Assembly (NCBI GenBank): GCA_003169895.1
Contig: PNAE01000004.1
Span: forward strand, 138,487 to 202,486
Length of the DNA stretch: 64,000 nucleotides
From: Gemmatimonadota bacterium
Lineage (GTDB): Bacteria > Gemmatimonadota > Gemmatimonadetes > Gemmatimonadales > GWC2-71-9
Direction of reading: 5' to 3'
Made by a program: the position numbers and the translations under genes. The notes under the pieces were generated by a model. It was not told the DNA's origin, did no database searches, and saw only the letters and a list, made by a program, of their open reading frames with translations. Positions 7,871-17,849 of this stretch are shown piece by piece (the stretch's first letter is position 1; every line of letters starts with the position of its first letter).

Positions 7871-9864
7871 TGCCTGACCGAAATATTCCTCGCGCGCCCT
7901 CCGGCGGCTGGAGCGGCATGAGCAAGCACTTGGCGCTCTGGGCGCTGTTCATCGTGATCTTCATCGCCGGTTTCCAGTATCTCTCCAAGCAGCGTTCGCC
8001 GAGCCAGATTGCGTACACCGAATACACGCGGCAGCTCGAGGCCGGCAACATCAAGTCGGTGGAGATGGTGGAAGGCAAGCTGGTTACCGGTGACTTCCGC
8101 ACGCCGGTGTCGGTCTCGCCCGACAACCACGTCGCCAGCCAGTTTACCGTGCTGCTGCCGGTCGCGAATTCCGAGGCCGAGGTCCAGCGGCTGAAGCAGG
8201 CTGGCGTGGCGATCACGGCGAAGGAACCCAAGGAGAACCTGGTCGCGTTGCTGATCGCGATTCTGCCATGGGCGGCGCTGGTCCTGTTGTACTGGTTCAT
8301 CTTCCGGCAGATGCAGGCCGGCGGGAATCGCGCGTTTTCATTCGGCAAGTCGAAGGCCAAGCTGCTCACCGGCGACACGCCGAAGATCACGTTCGCCGAC
8401 GTGGCGGGCGCCGACGAGGCCAAGGTCGAACTCCAGGAAATAATCGAGTTCCTGAAGGACCCGCAGAAGTTCACCCGCCTGGGCGGACGGCTCCCGAAGG
8501 GCGCGTTGCTGGTCGGGCCTCCGGGCACCGGCAAGACCCTGCTCGCCAAGGCCGTGGCGGGCGAAGCGGGACGTCCGTTCTTCTCGATGTCGGGCTCGGA
8601 CTTCGTCGAGATGTTCGTGGGTGTCGGCGCATCGCGGGTCCGCGACCTGTTCGAGCAGGGCAAGGCGCATGCGCCGTGCATCATCTTCATCGACGAAATT
8701 GACGCGGTCGGGCGTCATCGCGGCGCGGGATTGGGCGGCGGACACGACGAGCGCGAACAAACGCTCAATCAGCTGCTTGTGGAAATGGACGGGTTCGAGT
8801 CGAACGAGGGTGTCATCCTCATCGCCGCGACCAACCGCCCGGACGTGCTCGACCCCGCGTTGCTGCGGCCGGGTCGCTTCGACCGGCAAATTGTGGTCGA
8901 TTCTCCCGACGTGCGTGGTCGCGAGGGAATCCTGCGGGTCCACACCCGCAAGATCCCGCTGGCGGGTGACGTCAATCTCGCCTACATCGCCCGGGGCACG
9001 CCGGGAATGGCCGGCGCGGATCTCGCGAACCTGGTCAACGAGGCGGCACTGCTTGCCGCGCGACGCAACAAGAACGCCGTCGACATGGGTGACTTCGAAG
9101 AGGCCAAGGACAAGGTCATGCTTGGCGTCGAACGCAAGTCACTCGTGCTCACCGAAGAGGAAAAGCGGCTCACTGCGTATCACGAAGCCGGTCACGCCGT
9201 TGTATCGATGAAAACCGACGGCAGCGATCCGATCCACAAGGTCACCATCATCCCGCGCGGCCGCGCCCTTGGCCTGACGGCGTCGCTGCCGGAAACCGAC
9301 CGCCACAATTACACCCGCAACTGGCTGATCGGCCGACTGGCGATGTGTTACGGTGGCCGTGCCGCCGAAGAGATCACGTTCGGCAAGGGCGCGGTCACCA
9401 CCGGCGCCGGGGGTGACATTCAGCAGGCAACGGCGCTGGCGCGCCGCATGGTGATGGAATACGGCATGAGCGAGCTCGTTGGCTTGATGGCGGTGGGCGA
9501 ACGCGAGCAGGAAATCTTCCTGGGCCGCGAGTTCGGCACCCGCCGCGAAACGTCGGAGCGCACGGCGGAAATGGTTGACGAAGAGGTGAAGCGGTTCCTC
9601 GACGAAGCGTTCGGAACCGCGTTGCGCCTGCTGAACGCGAACAGCGATCTGCTGGAGCGGATTGCCCAGGCACTCCTTGAGCGCGAGACGATCGACCGCG
9701 ACGACCTCGACCTGCTGGCGAGGAACCTGCCGTTGCCGCCGAGACCAGCACCGCCGCCGCCATCATCCGCTCCTCCGGGTGTTCCGGTCGGACGCGAGTC
9801 GCCCGCGCTGCGGGGTTCACCGCCGATCCTGGGAGCGCCGCCGGCGGAACCAGCGGGCGCGTGA
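7870..9864 (+). CDS. ftsH: ATP-dependent zinc metalloprotease FtsH
   Basis: Membrane-anchored AAA+ protease that degrades misfolded or regulatory membrane and cytosolic proteins. 664 residues: TM1 near residues 18-36, a short periplasmic domain, TM2 near 120-142, then the AAA module with Walker A GPPGTGKT (216-223), Walker [12 protein letters not shown] and the second region of homology ([21 protein letters not shown]). The zinc site is HEAGH (438-442) with a downstream acidic ligand in the M41 domain. The C-terminal 45 residues are rich in Pro, Ala and Gly and are probably disordered. The ATG overlaps the hpt stop; an in-frame ATG at 7918 would remove 16 residues. Confidence 0.97.
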   Translation: MPDRNIPRAPSGGWSGMSKHLALWALFIVIFIAGFQYLSKQRSPSQIAYTEYTRQLEAGNIKSVEMVEGKLVTGDFRTPVSVSPDNHVASQFTVLLPVANSEAEVQRLKQAGVAITAKEPKENLVALLIAILPWAALVLLYWFIFRQMQAGGNRAFSFGKSKAKLLTGDTPKITFADVAGADEAKVELQEIIEFLKDPQKFTRLGGRLPKGALLVGPPGTGKTLLAKAVAGEAGRPFFSMSGSDFVEMFVGVGASRVRDLFEQGKAHAPCIIFIDEIDAVGRHRGAGLGGGHDEREQTLNQLLVEMDGFESNEGVILIAATNRPDVLDPALLRPGRFDRQIVVDSPDVRGREGILRVHTRKIPLAGDVNLAYIARGTPGMAGADLANLVNEAALLAARRNKNAVDMGDFEEAKDKVMLGVERKSLVLTEEEKRLTAYHEAGHAVVSMKTDGSDPIHKVTIIPRGRALGLTASLPETDRHNYTRNWLIGRLAMCYGGRAAEEITFGKGAVTTGAGGDIQQATALARRMVMEYGMSELVGLMAVGEREQEIFLGREFGTRRETSERTAEMVDEEVKRFLDEAFGTALRLLNANSDLLERIAQALLERETIDRDDLDLLARNLPLPPRPAPPPPSSAPPGVPVGRESPALRGSPPILGAPPAEPAGA

Positions 9865-11033
9865 TCGTTACATCGCTGTCGGGCCGCCTCACCGCGGTCC
9901 GCGATGCCCTCCTGTCCCACGGATGGGAGGGCGATGTCGCGCGCCTGGCCGCCGGCGGCCTGGATGTCGCGGCATTTCACGCCACGCGCGTCGACGCTGG
10001 CGTGGCCGAGGCGATGCTGCCGGTGGCCGCGCGCCTGGGCCTGGAGCTCATCACCGGCGATGACTGGTTGATTCTCGTCGGTGCACGCTCGCGGATCGGG
10101 GCCTTCGCGCGGCCGTGGCTGCAGCCCGAGGCGGTGCGCGACCTCGCGACCGCAGTCGGATTGGCGCTGCCCGCGGACTCCGAACGTGGATGGCGGCACG
10201 CTCGCGGCGTACTCGGCGTCGAGCATGCCGTGATCGTCGGCGTGCTCAACGTCACGCCGGACTCATTTTCCGACGGAGGGCAATCGCTTTCGATCGACGA
10301 AGCGCTGCGCTATTGCGACGAATTGCTGGCGGGCGGCGCGGCGGTGATCGACATTGGCGGCGAATCGACGCGTCCAGGCGCCGACGCGGTCTCCAGCGAA
10401 ACCGAACGGTCTCGCGTCGTTCCCGTGATCGACGCCCTCGCGCGACGCCATCCGTCGCTGCCGCTTTCGGTCGACACCGTGCACGGCACCACCGCCGAAG
10501 CCGCCATCGCTGCTGGAGCATGCATCATCAACGACGTGACGGCCGGTCGACACGACCCCTCACTGCTCGAGATCGCGGCACGTCACGGCGCCGGCCTGGT
10601 GCTCTCGCACTCGCGCGGGCCGCTCGGCCGGCTGGCGTCGTATGACGCGGCCGAGTATCACGGAGACGTCTCCGGTGCGGTAGCGCGGGAGCTTCGCGTG
10701 GCAATGCACGCGGCGATCGCGGCCGGCGTAACCGCGGACGCGATCGTCGTCGATCCCGGCTTCGGGTTTGGCAAGACGGCCGCCCAGAGCCTGTCCCTGC
10801 TCAACCAGCTCGATGCAGTGGTCGCGCTCGGGCGCCCGGTCCTGGTCGGCGTATCACGCAAGCGTTTCCTCGGCGAGGCGACCGGGCAGCCGGTGGAAGA
10901 CCGCGACCGGGCGACTGCAGCCGCATGTGCCCTGGCCTTCGAGCGCGGCGCGCGACTGTTTCGCGTGCACGCGCCCGCGGCGGTCCGTGACGCGCTGGCC
11001 GTCGCGCAGGCGGTGAGCGGAGCGATGTCCTGA
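9861..11033 (+). CDS. folP: Dihydropteroate synthase with N-terminal extension
   Basis: Joins p-aminobenzoate to dihydropterin pyrophosphate in folate synthesis. The TIM-barrel core begins near residue 120 with VIVGVLNVTPDSFSDGG, then IDIGGESTRPGAD, PLSVDT, INDVTAG, VDPGFGFGKTAAQSLSLL and VGVSRKRFLGEATG, all normal for the family. The 390-residue length exceeds the usual 270-290 because of about 115 extra N-terminal residues (for example LITGDDWLILVGARSRIGAFARPW). The extension forms part of the same frame, with GTG overlapping the ftsH stop, so it is not a fused neighbour. The target of sulfonamides; the PABA loop looks ordinary. Confidence 0.93.
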   Translation: MIVTSLSGRLTAVRDALLSHGWEGDVARLAAGGLDVAAFHATRVDAGVAEAMLPVAARLGLELITGDDWLILVGARSRIGAFARPWLQPEAVRDLATAVGLALPADSERGWRHARGVLGVEHAVIVGVLNVTPDSFSDGGQSLSIDEALRYCDELLAGGAAVIDIGGESTRPGADAVSSETERSRVVPVIDALARRHPSLPLSVDTVHGTTAEAAIAAGACIINDVTAGRHDPSLLEIAARHGAGLVLSHSRGPLGRLASYDAAEYHGDVSGAVARELRVAMHAAIAAGVTADAIVVDPGFGFGKTAAQSLSLLNQLDAVVALGRPVLVGVSRKRFLGEATGQPVEDRDRATAAACALAFERGARLFRVHAPAAVRDALAVAQAVSGAMS

Positions 11034-13405
11034 TGAACGCCAGCCGCGCAGGACCGCCGAAGGTGTCGCCGGTTGCGCCGCCCTACGGCGTCGCCGGTTG
11101 CGTCGCGGTGGCTGTCCTGATCGGCTACATCGTCACACTGGCCCCGACCGTCACCTTCTGGGACGCCGGCGAATTCATTACCGCCGCCAGGACGCTCGGC
11201 ATCCCGCACCCTCCCGGCACCCCATTGTTCGTGCTCATCGCGAATGTATGGGGCCGCGTGATTCCGTTTGGTGAGTACGCCTGGCGCATCAACCTGCTGA
11301 GCGCCACATGTGGCGCGGCGGCGGCCGGGTGCTGGTTCCTGGTTGCACACGACATCATCGGCAGGCTCCATGTCGACGTCGACGCCCGCTCGCGCGCCGC
11401 GCTTGCCAATCTGGGTGGGCTGGCCGCCGCTGCGCTCACCGGCTTCACGTTCACGGCCTGGCAGAATTCGAATGAGACCGAGATCTACGCCGTCGCGACC
11501 CTGGCGATCGCACTGGTGGCGTGGCTTGCGACTCGCTGGCGAGGCCGCCGCGCAAGCCGCGGCGGCTCTCGCCTGCTGCTGGTTGCGCTCTATCTTGGCG
11601 GGATCTCGGTCGGCATTCACTTGATGGGCCTGCTGGTCGGTCCCGCGCTGATCGTGTCATTGGTGATCGAGGCGCGGCGCGAACCGCTGCTCGACGCCGA
11701 CGAGCAGCGGCGCGAATGGGCGCGCATTGGCGTGGTCGCCGCGGCGTGGCTGCTGCTCGTCGGCCTCGGGCTCGGTAACACGACGGTCGTCGTGGCTGGC
11801 GTGGTGCTCCTGATGGTCGCGGCGGTCCGGGCGCAGCGGGTGCGCGAGCTGCCATTCGCGGCGATCGCCACCGCGATCGTCATCATCGGTGCGTCGACGT
11901 TGGTGTTTCTGCTCCTGCGGGCGCAGCAGCATCCCTGGCTCGACCAGGGCAATCCGTCGACCTGGCATGACCTGCTCGACGTCATTCGCCGCGCGCAGTA
12001 CCCGCCGCGCACGCCGCTCGACGATCCCACCGTCCCGCACGGTTCCGGGAATCCGGGGCGCTCGATTGCGATGCTGGCCTATCAGCTCGGCAACTACGTC
12101 CAATATTTCGATTGGCAATGGGCGAGCGGAATCGGCGAGCTGGCGCGGGCGTCGATCGTCCGACTCGGATTCACGCTGGTGATGGCTACGCTGGGGATCC
12201 GTGGCGCCTTCGCGCAACGCCGTGCCGATCCGACGTCGTTCGCCCTCGTGGGCACGTTGTTCCTGGTGGCGGGCCCGGTGCTGGTGCTGTACCTCAACTT
12301 CAAGCCGGGGCCGTCGATCGGGTGGGATCGATGGACAACGCTGGCTCAGCACGAGGTGCGGGACCGCGACTACTTCTTCGTTGCGAGCTTCATCGCCTGG
12401 GGCCTGTGGGTCGGGATCGGGTTGGCTGATCTCGCTCGTGCGTGGATGCCGGGGCTCGCCGGCCGGATGCGCACCGCCATGGCGGGCATGTTCGCCGTGG
12501 CGCTGCTGCCGATGGCGCTCAACTTCCCGGCGGCGACGCGCCGCCAGACGCCCGAGGCGACGCTCGCGCGGGACTTCGCGCACGCATTGCTGCAATCCGT
12601 GCCACCCAATGCCGTGCTGTTCACGTGGGGCGACAACGACACCTTTCCGCTCTGGTACGCGCAGCAGGTGGAAGGCTTTCGCCCGGATGTCACGGTGGTC
12701 TGCCTCGCCCTTGCGCAGACTGCCTGGTACATCAAGCTCATCCGGGATCGACCGCACGTCGACGCGGTGCGCGACATGCTGGCGCCAGTGTGGCGCGGCG
12801 CGCCGCTCGTCGCGGTCACGCGGCCGCTACACGGCATCAGCGACCAGGCCATCGAAACGTTCCGGCCGTTCCGTGCGGGGGAGGAGCTGACGCTCGATCT
12901 GGGTAGCCACGGCGTCGCGCATGTCGCCGCGGGCGCGATCGTCAACCCGCTCGATATCACGGTGAGCGAAATCCTGCGCGAGAATGCCGGCCGCCGCACC
13001 GTGGCGTGGTCGATCACGGCGGCCGATGCGCTCTACGGGCTGGGACCGCGGCTCGTGCAGCAGGGGATGGCACTCGTCATGCCGATCGGTGCGGTCGATT
13101 CGTCGGGCCTGATTGGCGGCGCCGCGGCCGGTCCGGGCGGTACACCGCTCGATCTGGCGACGACGCGCCTCCTGATCGACGACAACTGGTGGTTCGGCAA
13201 GCTCGAGACGGAGGGGTCGTCGCGGCTGGACGGCAATATCCAGGCGATCGCCGGCACCATCACCGCGCCGATCACGCAGGCGGGCATCGCGCTGGCGTTG
13301 CGCGGCGATACCGCCGGAGCGGTGAAGCTGCTGCAACGAGCGGTGCGGCTGGCCGATGACTCGACGGCGACGGCGATGCTGCGGCGGCTCGGGCGTGCAC
13401 CGTGA
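11033..13405 (+). CDS. DUF2723 multi-pass membrane protein
   Basis: A 790-residue membrane protein of the DUF2723 family, which is common in Bacteroidetes and Gemmatimonadota and resembles GT-C type glycosyltransferases. The first periplasmic loop has TVTFWDAGEFITAARTLGIPHPPGTPLF, with the acidic WDAGEF site and the HPPG motif typical of this family. About ten to twelve membrane segments follow (up to near residue 500), then a soluble C-terminal domain with VLFTWGDNDTFPLWYAQQV. The substrate is unknown; lipid-linked sugar transfer to proteins or glycans is an inference. The ATG overlaps the folP stop (TGATG). A 132-base gap without a gene follows. Confidence 0.88.
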   Translation: MNASRAGPPKVSPVAPPYGVAGCVAVAVLIGYIVTLAPTVTFWDAGEFITAARTLGIPHPPGTPLFVLIANVWGRVIPFGEYAWRINLLSATCGAAAAGCWFLVAHDIIGRLHVDVDARSRAALANLGGLAAAALTGFTFTAWQNSNETEIYAVATLAIALVAWLATRWRGRRASRGGSRLLLVALYLGGISVGIHLMGLLVGPALIVSLVIEARREPLLDADEQRREWARIGVVAAAWLLLVGLGLGNTTVVVAGVVLLMVAAVRAQRVRELPFAAIATAIVIIGASTLVFLLLRAQQHPWLDQGNPSTWHDLLDVIRRAQYPPRTPLDDPTVPHGSGNPGRSIAMLAYQLGNYVQYFDWQWASGIGELARASIVRLGFTLVMATLGIRGAFAQRRADPTSFALVGTLFLVAGPVLVLYLNFKPGPSIGWDRWTTLAQHEVRDRDYFFVASFIAWGLWVGIGLADLARAWMPGLAGRMRTAMAGMFAVALLPMALNFPAATRRQTPEATLARDFAHALLQSVPPNAVLFTWGDNDTFPLWYAQQVEGFRPDVTVVCLALAQTAWYIKLIRDRPHVDAVRDMLAPVWRGAPLVAVTRPLHGISDQAIETFRPFRAGEELTLDLGSHGVAHVAAGAIVNPLDITVSEILRENAGRRTVAWSITAADALYGLGPRLVQQGMALVMPIGAVDSSGLIGGAAAGPGGTPLDLATTRLLIDDNWWFGKLETEGSSRLDGNIQAIAGTITAPITQAGIALALRGDTAGAVKLLQRAVRLADDSTATAMLRRLGRAP

Positions 13406-13537
13406 GGGCAACGTTCCGCCCTGCCGGCGCGCGCATCATCACGCGGCGACGTACGCGCCTGCAAGGGCCAGGCTGACCGGTCCGATCCGACGGTCGGCGC
13501 CCCGCCAGCTCGGCCCGGCGCAGGCGTCTCGACACCA

Positions 13538-14245
13538 ATGAACCGGTTAGATTTGCAGGTTATGTCGGATTTTTCCCTTCCGGCCCGGCTGGCTGCAATA
13601 CGGTCGGAAATCGCCGTGCGCCAGGCGGCTCGCGGCTGGACTCATCCGGTGCGGATCGTAGCGGTCACCAAGGGGCACGGCGCCGACGCGGTCAGAGCGG
13701 CGGCCGCGGCCGGACTCGACGCCGTCGGTGAGAACCGGGTCCAGGAGGCGTTATCCAAGCAGGACGAGTGCGGTGACGCGGCGGTACAGTGGCACCTGAT
13801 CGGAACCCTGCAGCGGAACAAGGTCCGGCACGTAATCGGTCGCTTCGTGCTGATTCATTCGATCGATCGGCTGGACCTCGCCAAAGAGCTCGATCGTCGC
13901 ATTGGCGCCGGTGCGGTGCAGGCGATTCTCGTGCAGGTGAACTGTTCGCGCGAGCCGGAGAAAGGCGGAGTGGAACCTGAACACGTTGCCGATCTGCTTG
14001 CCGGCCTGCGCCCGCTGCAGCGACTTGATGTGCGTGGTCTCATGACCATGGCAGCGTTTACCGACGACCAGCGCGAGCAGCGGCGCGCGTTCGCCCAGTT
14101 GCGCGTGCTGCGCGACGAACTGCAGGCGCAGGGGCATGCCCTGCCGGAGTTGTCCATGGGCATGTCCGGCGACTATGGCGTCGCGGTCGAGGAGGGCGCC
14201 ACCATGGTTCGCCTCGGCACGGCCCTGTTCGGCGCCCGGGACTGA
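13538..14245 (+). CDS. yggS: YggS/PROSC family pyridoxal-phosphate homeostasis protein
   Basis: A PLP-binding TIM-barrel protein that keeps free PLP in balance; it has no known catalytic reaction. 235 residues from the ATG at 13538 or 227 from the in-frame ATG at 13562. The PLP lysine is in IVAVTKGHGADAV, followed by VGENRVQEAL, WHLIGTLQRNKVR, ILVQVNCSREPEKGGV, RGLMTMA and LSMGMSGDYGVAVEEGATMVRLGTALFG, which together are diagnostic. The phosphate-binding Ser/Gly loop is intact. It precedes ileS by 17 bases. Confidence 0.93.
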   Translation: MNRLDLQVMSDFSLPARLAAIRSEIAVRQAARGWTHPVRIVAVTKGHGADAVRAAAAAGLDAVGENRVQEALSKQDECGDAAVQWHLIGTLQRNKVRHVIGRFVLIHSIDRLDLAKELDRRIGAGAVQAILVQVNCSREPEKGGVEPEHVADLLAGLRPLQRLDVRGLMTMAAFTDDQREQRRAFAQLRVLRDELQAQGHALPELSMGMSGDYGVAVEEGATMVRLGTALFGARD

Positions 14246-14262
14246 GTGCTCGCCTGCGCGGC

Positions 14263-17200
14263 ATGACCGACTCAGCAACGCCCGGATCGACTGCATCATC
14301 GCGGCGCCCGGCGTGGCCCGACGGTCGAGCTGACGCGCTGGAGCGCGAGTTGCTGGCGATCTGGGAGCGCGAAGGCCTGTTCGCTCGCGTCCAGCAAGCG
14401 ACCGCAACGGGTACGCCGTGGGTCTTCTTCGAAGGTCCGCCCACGGCGAACGGGCGGCCCGGCATTCATCACGTCTTCTCGCGAACCATCAAGGACATGG
14501 TCTGTCGCTACCACGTCATGCTCGGTGAACGGGTGACCCGCATCGCGGGCTGGGACACGCACGGTCTTCCGGTGGAACTCGAAGTCGAAAAGCAGCTCGG
14601 ATTCAAGGGCAAGAAGGACATCGAGGCGTTCGGCGTCGCCGCGTTCAACCGGCGCTGCCTGGAGAGCGTGTTCACCTATCGTGATGAATGGGTCGACCTC
14701 TCCAATCGGATCGGCTACTGGCTCGACTACGGCAACGCCTACGTCACCTGCACGCGCGAGTACATCGAGTCGGTGTGGTGGCTGCTGAAGCAGTTGCACG
14801 AGAAGCACCTGCTCTACCGTGGGCACCGGGTGCTGCCATACTGCCCGCGCTGCGGCACGACGCTGTCGAGCCACGAACTGGCGCTGGGCTACGAAGAGGT
14901 TCGGGACAAGTCGATCTACGTCACCGTGCCGGTCGATGATGATTCGAAGCGCGAGCTGGTGATCTGGACTACGACGCCGTGGACGTTGCCGAGCAACGTG
15001 GCGGTCGCCGTGCACCCGGATCTCGATTACGGCACCTACCGCATGCCCGACGGCCGGCTACTGATCGTCGCGACATCACGCAGCGCGATCGTGGAGCAGG
15101 CGGGTGCCGCGCCCGACCCGGTCGAGACGTTCCCGGGACAGGCGCTCGTCGGCCTGCGCTACCGGCGCCCGCTCGACGTGGTCCCTCTCGCGGCCGCCGG
15201 CGAGCATTCCATCGTCGTCGCTGGTGACTTTGTTACCGCGACCGACGGGTCCGGGCTCGTCCACATGGCGCCGGCGTTCGGCTCGGACGACTACGCCGCC
15301 GGCCAGGCGCACGGCCTCGCGTTGCTCCGTCCGGTCGCGGCCGACGGCACCTTCGAGGGCACCACCTGGCCAGAACTCGAGGGGTTGCTGGTCACGGCCG
15401 ACGCGACCAACGACCTCATCATTCGCAAGCTGAAGGACCTCGGCCGTCACCTGCGCACCGAGCAGCACACCCACAGTTACCCGCATTGCTGGCGCTGCCA
15501 GAGCAAGCTGATCTATTACGCCCGCGATTCCTGGTTCGTGCGCACGTCGGCGATCAAGGACCGGATGGCGCGCCTCAATGCCGATATTGCGTGGCATCCG
15601 CCCGAGACCGGCACCCGGCGGTTCGGTGAGTGGCTCGGTAACAATGTCGACTGGGCGCTGTCACGCGAACGCTACTGGGGGACGCCCCTGCCGATCTGGG
15701 TCAACGATCGCGATCCGGCGCAGATCGAAGTCATCGGATCCTATGAGGAGCTGATGCAGAAGTCGGGGTTCGCGCCGACGCAGGATCTCGACGTCCATAG
15801 ACCCTGGGTCGACGAGGTGACATGGCCCGCGCCCGGCGGCGGAACCATGCGCCGCGTCCCCGAAGTGATCGACACCTGGTTCGATTCGGGATCGATGCCC
15901 TACGCGCAGTGGCACTACCCCTTCGAGCACCGGGCCGAGTTCGAGTCGCACTTCCCGGCCGACTACATCTGCGAAGGTATCGACCAGACGCGCGGCTGGT
16001 TCTATTCGCTGCTCGCGATCGGCACCGCGGTGTTCGACCGGGCGCCGTACCGCAACGTCATCGTCAACGAGCTCGTGCTCGATGCGCATGGCCAGAAGAT
16101 GTCGAAGAGTCGCGGCAACGTCGTCAATCCCTGGGACGTCATCGAGGCCCACGGTGCCGACGCCGCGCGCCTGTACCTACTGGTATCGAGCCAGGTGTGG
16201 CAGCCCAAGCGCTTCGATCGTGTGCAACTCGTTGAAACGGCCGGCAAGTTCCTGAAGAAGCTGCGGGACACGTACCAGTTCTTCTCACTGTATGCCGGCA
16301 GCGGTGCAGGCGCGCCGCCGTTCGCTGAGCGTACGCTGGCCGATCGCTGGATTCTCGGGCGGCTCGACGCCACCGTGAGCGCGGTGCGCACAGGATTCGA
16401 CGAGTACGACGTCACGACGGCGGTGAGGGCCATCACCGAGTTCGTCGACGTCGACCTGTCGAACTGGTACGTCCGGCTCAGCCGTGACCGCTTCTGGGTT
16501 CCCGACGGCGAAGCCGACCGCGCCGCGGTCTCCACCCTTGAAGAGGTATTGACCGTCACCGCACGCCTGCTGGCGCCGGCGGCGCCGTTCGCCAGCGACT
16601 GGATGCACCGGGCGCTGACCGGCGCGTCGGTGCACCTGGCGCCGTTCCCGACCGACGCGGAACGTCTCGATCCCGAACTCGATCGCGCCATGCGCGCCAT
16701 TCGCACGCTGTCATCGCTCGGTCGCGCGGCCCGCGAAACCGCCGGCCTCCGGGTCAGGCAGCCGCTGGCGCGAATGAAGGTCGCGGTGCCGCCCGGCGTC
16801 CGGGGCGCCGTGTTCGATTCGCTGATCGCGCTACTCCGGAGCGAGACCAACGTCAAGCAGGTCGAAGTCGTTGCATCGGATGCCGACCTGGTCCGGTTGC
16901 GTGGCAAGCCGAACTTCCGGACGCTGGGCAAGAAGTTCGGCGCGGACGTGAAGGCCGTCGCGGCCTATGCCAGCGGACTCGATGCCGCCGCGCTGCAACA
17001 ACTCGAACGGGGCGGAACCTTCACCGGCGTGGTCGGCGGTCGGTCGATCGCGCTCGACCCGCAGGACGTGATCGTCGAGCGCGAAGTGGTGACCGACTGG
17101 CCGGTCGCAGCCGAAGGCCCATACGTGGTGGCGCTCGATCCGGTGGTGACGCCGGAGCTGGCGAGTGAGGGACTGGCCCGCGAAGTCGTCAACCGCGTCC

Positions 17201-17469
17201 AGCGATTGCGCAAGGACGCCGGCTACGATGTGTCGACGCGCATCGTCCTGGCGATCAACGGCGATGCCGCAGTGGTCGATGCCGCGCGGGCGCACCGGAA
17301 CCACATCATGTTCGAGACACTGGCGCGCGAGTTCCACGTCGGCGAGCACCTCGAGTCCTGCGACCGCCTCGAGCCCGTGGTGATCGATGGCTTTTCCGCC
17401 GCCCTCGCGGTGCGGCGGCTCGGGAACGGCCGGACCCTTTCCGGCCCAGCACAACCGGACGACCTGTGA
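14263..17469 (+). CDS. ileS: Isoleucyl-tRNA synthetase
   Basis: Charges tRNA-Ile with isoleucine. 1068 residues, class I. The HIGH-type signature is present as PGIHHVFSRTIKD near residue 68, the form seen in Bacteroidetes-like IleRS, and KMSKS is intact at 612-616. The editing (CP1) domain has WTTTPWTLPSNVAVAV. Cysteine pairs YCPRCG and HCWRCQ lie in the connective domain; the C-terminal domain follows near residue 850. The length and signature fit the longer type II (eukaryote-like) group rather than the E. coli type. The stop overlaps the next gene by four bases. Confidence 0.96.
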   Translation: MTDSATPGSTASSRRPAWPDGRADALERELLAIWEREGLFARVQQATATGTPWVFFEGPPTANGRPGIHHVFSRTIKDMVCRYHVMLGERVTRIAGWDTHGLPVELEVEKQLGFKGKKDIEAFGVAAFNRRCLESVFTYRDEWVDLSNRIGYWLDYGNAYVTCTREYIESVWWLLKQLHEKHLLYRGHRVLPYCPRCGTTLSSHELALGYEEVRDKSIYVTVPVDDDSKRELVIWTTTPWTLPSNVAVAVHPDLDYGTYRMPDGRLLIVATSRSAIVEQAGAAPDPVETFPGQALVGLRYRRPLDVVPLAAAGEHSIVVAGDFVTATDGSGLVHMAPAFGSDDYAAGQAHGLALLRPVAADGTFEGTTWPELEGLLVTADATNDLIIRKLKDLGRHLRTEQHTHSYPHCWRCQSKLIYYARDSWFVRTSAIKDRMARLNADIAWHPPETGTRRFGEWLGNNVDWALSRERYWGTPLPIWVNDRDPAQIEVIGSYEELMQKSGFAPTQDLDVHRPWVDEVTWPAPGGGTMRRVPEVIDTWFDSGSMPYAQWHYPFEHRAEFESHFPADYICEGIDQTRGWFYSLLAIGTAVFDRAPYRNVIVNELVLDAHGQKMSKSRGNVVNPWDVIEAHGADAARLYLLVSSQVWQPKRFDRVQLVETAGKFLKKLRDTYQFFSLYAGSGAGAPPFAERTLADRWILGRLDATVSAVRTGFDEYDVTTAVRAITEFVDVDLSNWYVRLSRDRFWVPDGEADRAAVSTLEEVLTVTARLLAPAAPFASDWMHRALTGASVHLAPFPTDAERLDPELDRAMRAIRTLSSLGRAARETAGLRVRQPLARMKVAVPPGVRGAVFDSLIALLRSETNVKQVEVVASDADLVRLRGKPNFRTLGKKFGADVKAVAAYASGLDAAALQQLERGGTFTGVVGGRSIALDPQDVIVEREVVTDWPVAAEGPYVVALDPVVTPELASEGLAREVVNRVQRLRKDAGYDVSTRIVLAINGDAAVVDAARAHRNHIMFETLAREFHVGEHLESCDRLEPVVIDGFSAALAVRRLGNGRTLSGPAQPDDL

Positions 17470-17849
17470 CCAAGACCCAGCTGAAGCACCTCGAAAAGCG
17501 CCTGCTGGAAGAACGCACCCGCGTGATGAAGGAGCTCGGCACGTACGACGAGTCCTTCAACTCCACCCTCCAGGGTGCTGACGGCGACCTCTCGTCGTAT
17601 TCCTTCCACATGGCGGATCAGGGTACCGATGCCATGGAGCGGGAGAAGCAGTTCCTGTTCGCGTCACAGGAAGGCCGGTACCTGTGGCACATCAACGAGG
17701 CGCTGCGCCGGATGTACAACCAGCCCGACAAGTTCGGCCGCTGCCACCAGTGCGGCGCCGAGATCGACCTGGAACGTCTCGACGCACTGCCGCACGCCCG
17801 GTTGTGCATCGCGTGCAAGGAAAAGGAAGAGGATGCCAAGCGGCGCTGA
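17466..17849 (+). CDS. DksA/TraR family C4 zinc-finger protein
   Basis: 127 residues. An N-terminal coiled-coil region (about 1-80) precedes a C-terminal four-cysteine zinc finger, CHQCGAEIDLERL followed after 17 residues by CIACKEKEE. DksA-type proteins bind in the secondary channel of RNA polymerase and tune transcription with ppGpp. The coiled-coil tip here (around DGDLSSYSFHMADQGTDAMERE) carries acidic residues but is not a clear DxxDxA, so whether it acts like DksA or like the YocK/TraR relatives is open. GTG overlaps the ileS stop (GTGA), and its own 3' end overlaps lspA by 17 bases. Confidence 0.88.
   Translation: MTKTQLKHLEKRLLEERTRVMKELGTYDESFNSTLQGADGDLSSYSFHMADQGTDAMEREKQFLFASQEGRYLWHINEALRRMYNQPDKFGRCHQCGAEIDLERLDALPHARLCIACKEKEEDAKRR

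Noticed and set aside
11657-12757. A 366-codon minus-strand open frame inside the DUF2723 gene
   Set aside because: Mirror frame of a strong membrane-protein gene; the translation is Arg/Asp-rich and would be soluble without any motif.
13356-13541. A small gene between the DUF2723 gene and yggS
   Set aside because: It starts inside the DUF2723 coding end, has a Pro/Arg/Ala-rich product and no ribosome binding site.
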